Shown here: positions 63,958 to 64,000 of the stretch, piece by piece
Layout: every line of letters starts with the position of its first letter
Position numbering within the stretch: position 1 is the first letter of the stretch
Origin: Chromatiaceae bacterium
GTDB lineage: Bacteria; Pseudomonadota; Gammaproteobacteria; Chromatiales; Chromatiaceae
Length of the DNA: 64,000 bases
Direction: 5' to 3'
NCBI GenBank assembly: GCA_027078745.1
Contig: JALWWO010000020.1
Span: 276,219-340,218 of the forward strand
The notes under the pieces: generated by a model
What the model was told of the DNA's origin: nothing
The model's input: the letters and a program-made list of their open reading frames with translations, nothing else
Databases searched by the model: none
Program-made: the position numbers and the translations under genes

Positions 63958-64000
63958 GATTGCCGAAGACTCGGTAGGGTGATTTCTTCTCTGTGCAGGG
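63958..64000. other. window edge upstream of mnmG
   Basis: 43 bases before the mnmG start, with no recognisable gene or promoter motif. Confidence 0.4.

Overview
The window reads as one chromosomal segment of a moderately GC-rich proteobacterium, most likely a gammaproteobacterium. Support for this: two tuf genes, one behind a tRNA Tyr-Gly-Thr cluster; tRNA-Trp-secE-nusG-rplKAJL-rpoBC; a C-minus type S14; a RibB with a decayed RibA domain; and E. coli-like lengths for RpoA, RpoC, PhoB and most ribosomal proteins. I cannot name a genus. MenF/MenD point to menaquinone made by the isochorismate route, and a diheme c-type cytochrome points to a respiratory organism. No phage, insertion sequence, plasmid gene or CRISPR array was seen.

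Layout. 0.1-3.7 kb (minus): PhoR/PhoB sensor-regulator pair behind a PutP-type sodium/solute symporter. 3.7-8.8 kb (plus): Nudix ADP-ribose hydrolase, glutamine amidotransferase, exported diheme cytochrome c, menF-menD. 8.8-11.2 kb (minus): RNase II-type exoribonuclease and a Tyr/Gly/Pro-rich exported protein. 11.3-15.6 kb: RDD membrane protein and ClcA (plus), then a small exported protein and a SulP anion transporter (minus). 15.7-17.7 kb (minus): a SAM-hydrolysing enzyme translationally coupled to a CNT nucleoside transporter.

17.8-47.6 kb is a single uninterrupted minus-strand block of translation and transcription genes. Its transcription order is tRNA-Tyr, Gly, Thr, tuf2, tRNA-Trp, secE, nusG, rplK, rplA, rplJ, rplL, rpoB, rpoC, rpsL, rpsG, tuf1, then the S10, spc and alpha clusters (rpsJ to rplQ). 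A near-consensus sigma-70 promoter starts the tRNA-tuf2 unit, an L10-type leader precedes rplJ, a hairpin-plus-T-tract separates rplL from rpoB, and a rho-independent terminator closes the block after rplQ. fusA is missing from its usual place between rpsG and tuf.

47.6-64 kb: an anti-sigma kinase/STAS antagonist pair; tRNA-Leu; mnmE-yidC-yidD-rnpA-rpmH on the minus strand without dnaA beyond it; then a plus-strand run ribB(X), ribH, nusB, thiL, a hydantoinase/oxoprolinase-type ATPase, topA, tsaC, a sulfotransferase-fold protein and a small unknown; and mnmG on the minus strand.

Most of the window is conventional core genome. The observations I rate highest are the coupled SAM hydrolase and nucleoside carrier, rnpA with no ATG/GTG/TTG start in its proper position, a one-base frame discrepancy at the start of the hydantoinase-type gene, the missing fusA, and the broken rpmH/mnmE/mnmG neighbourhood. 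Function calls rest on motif recognition by eye; no database search was run.
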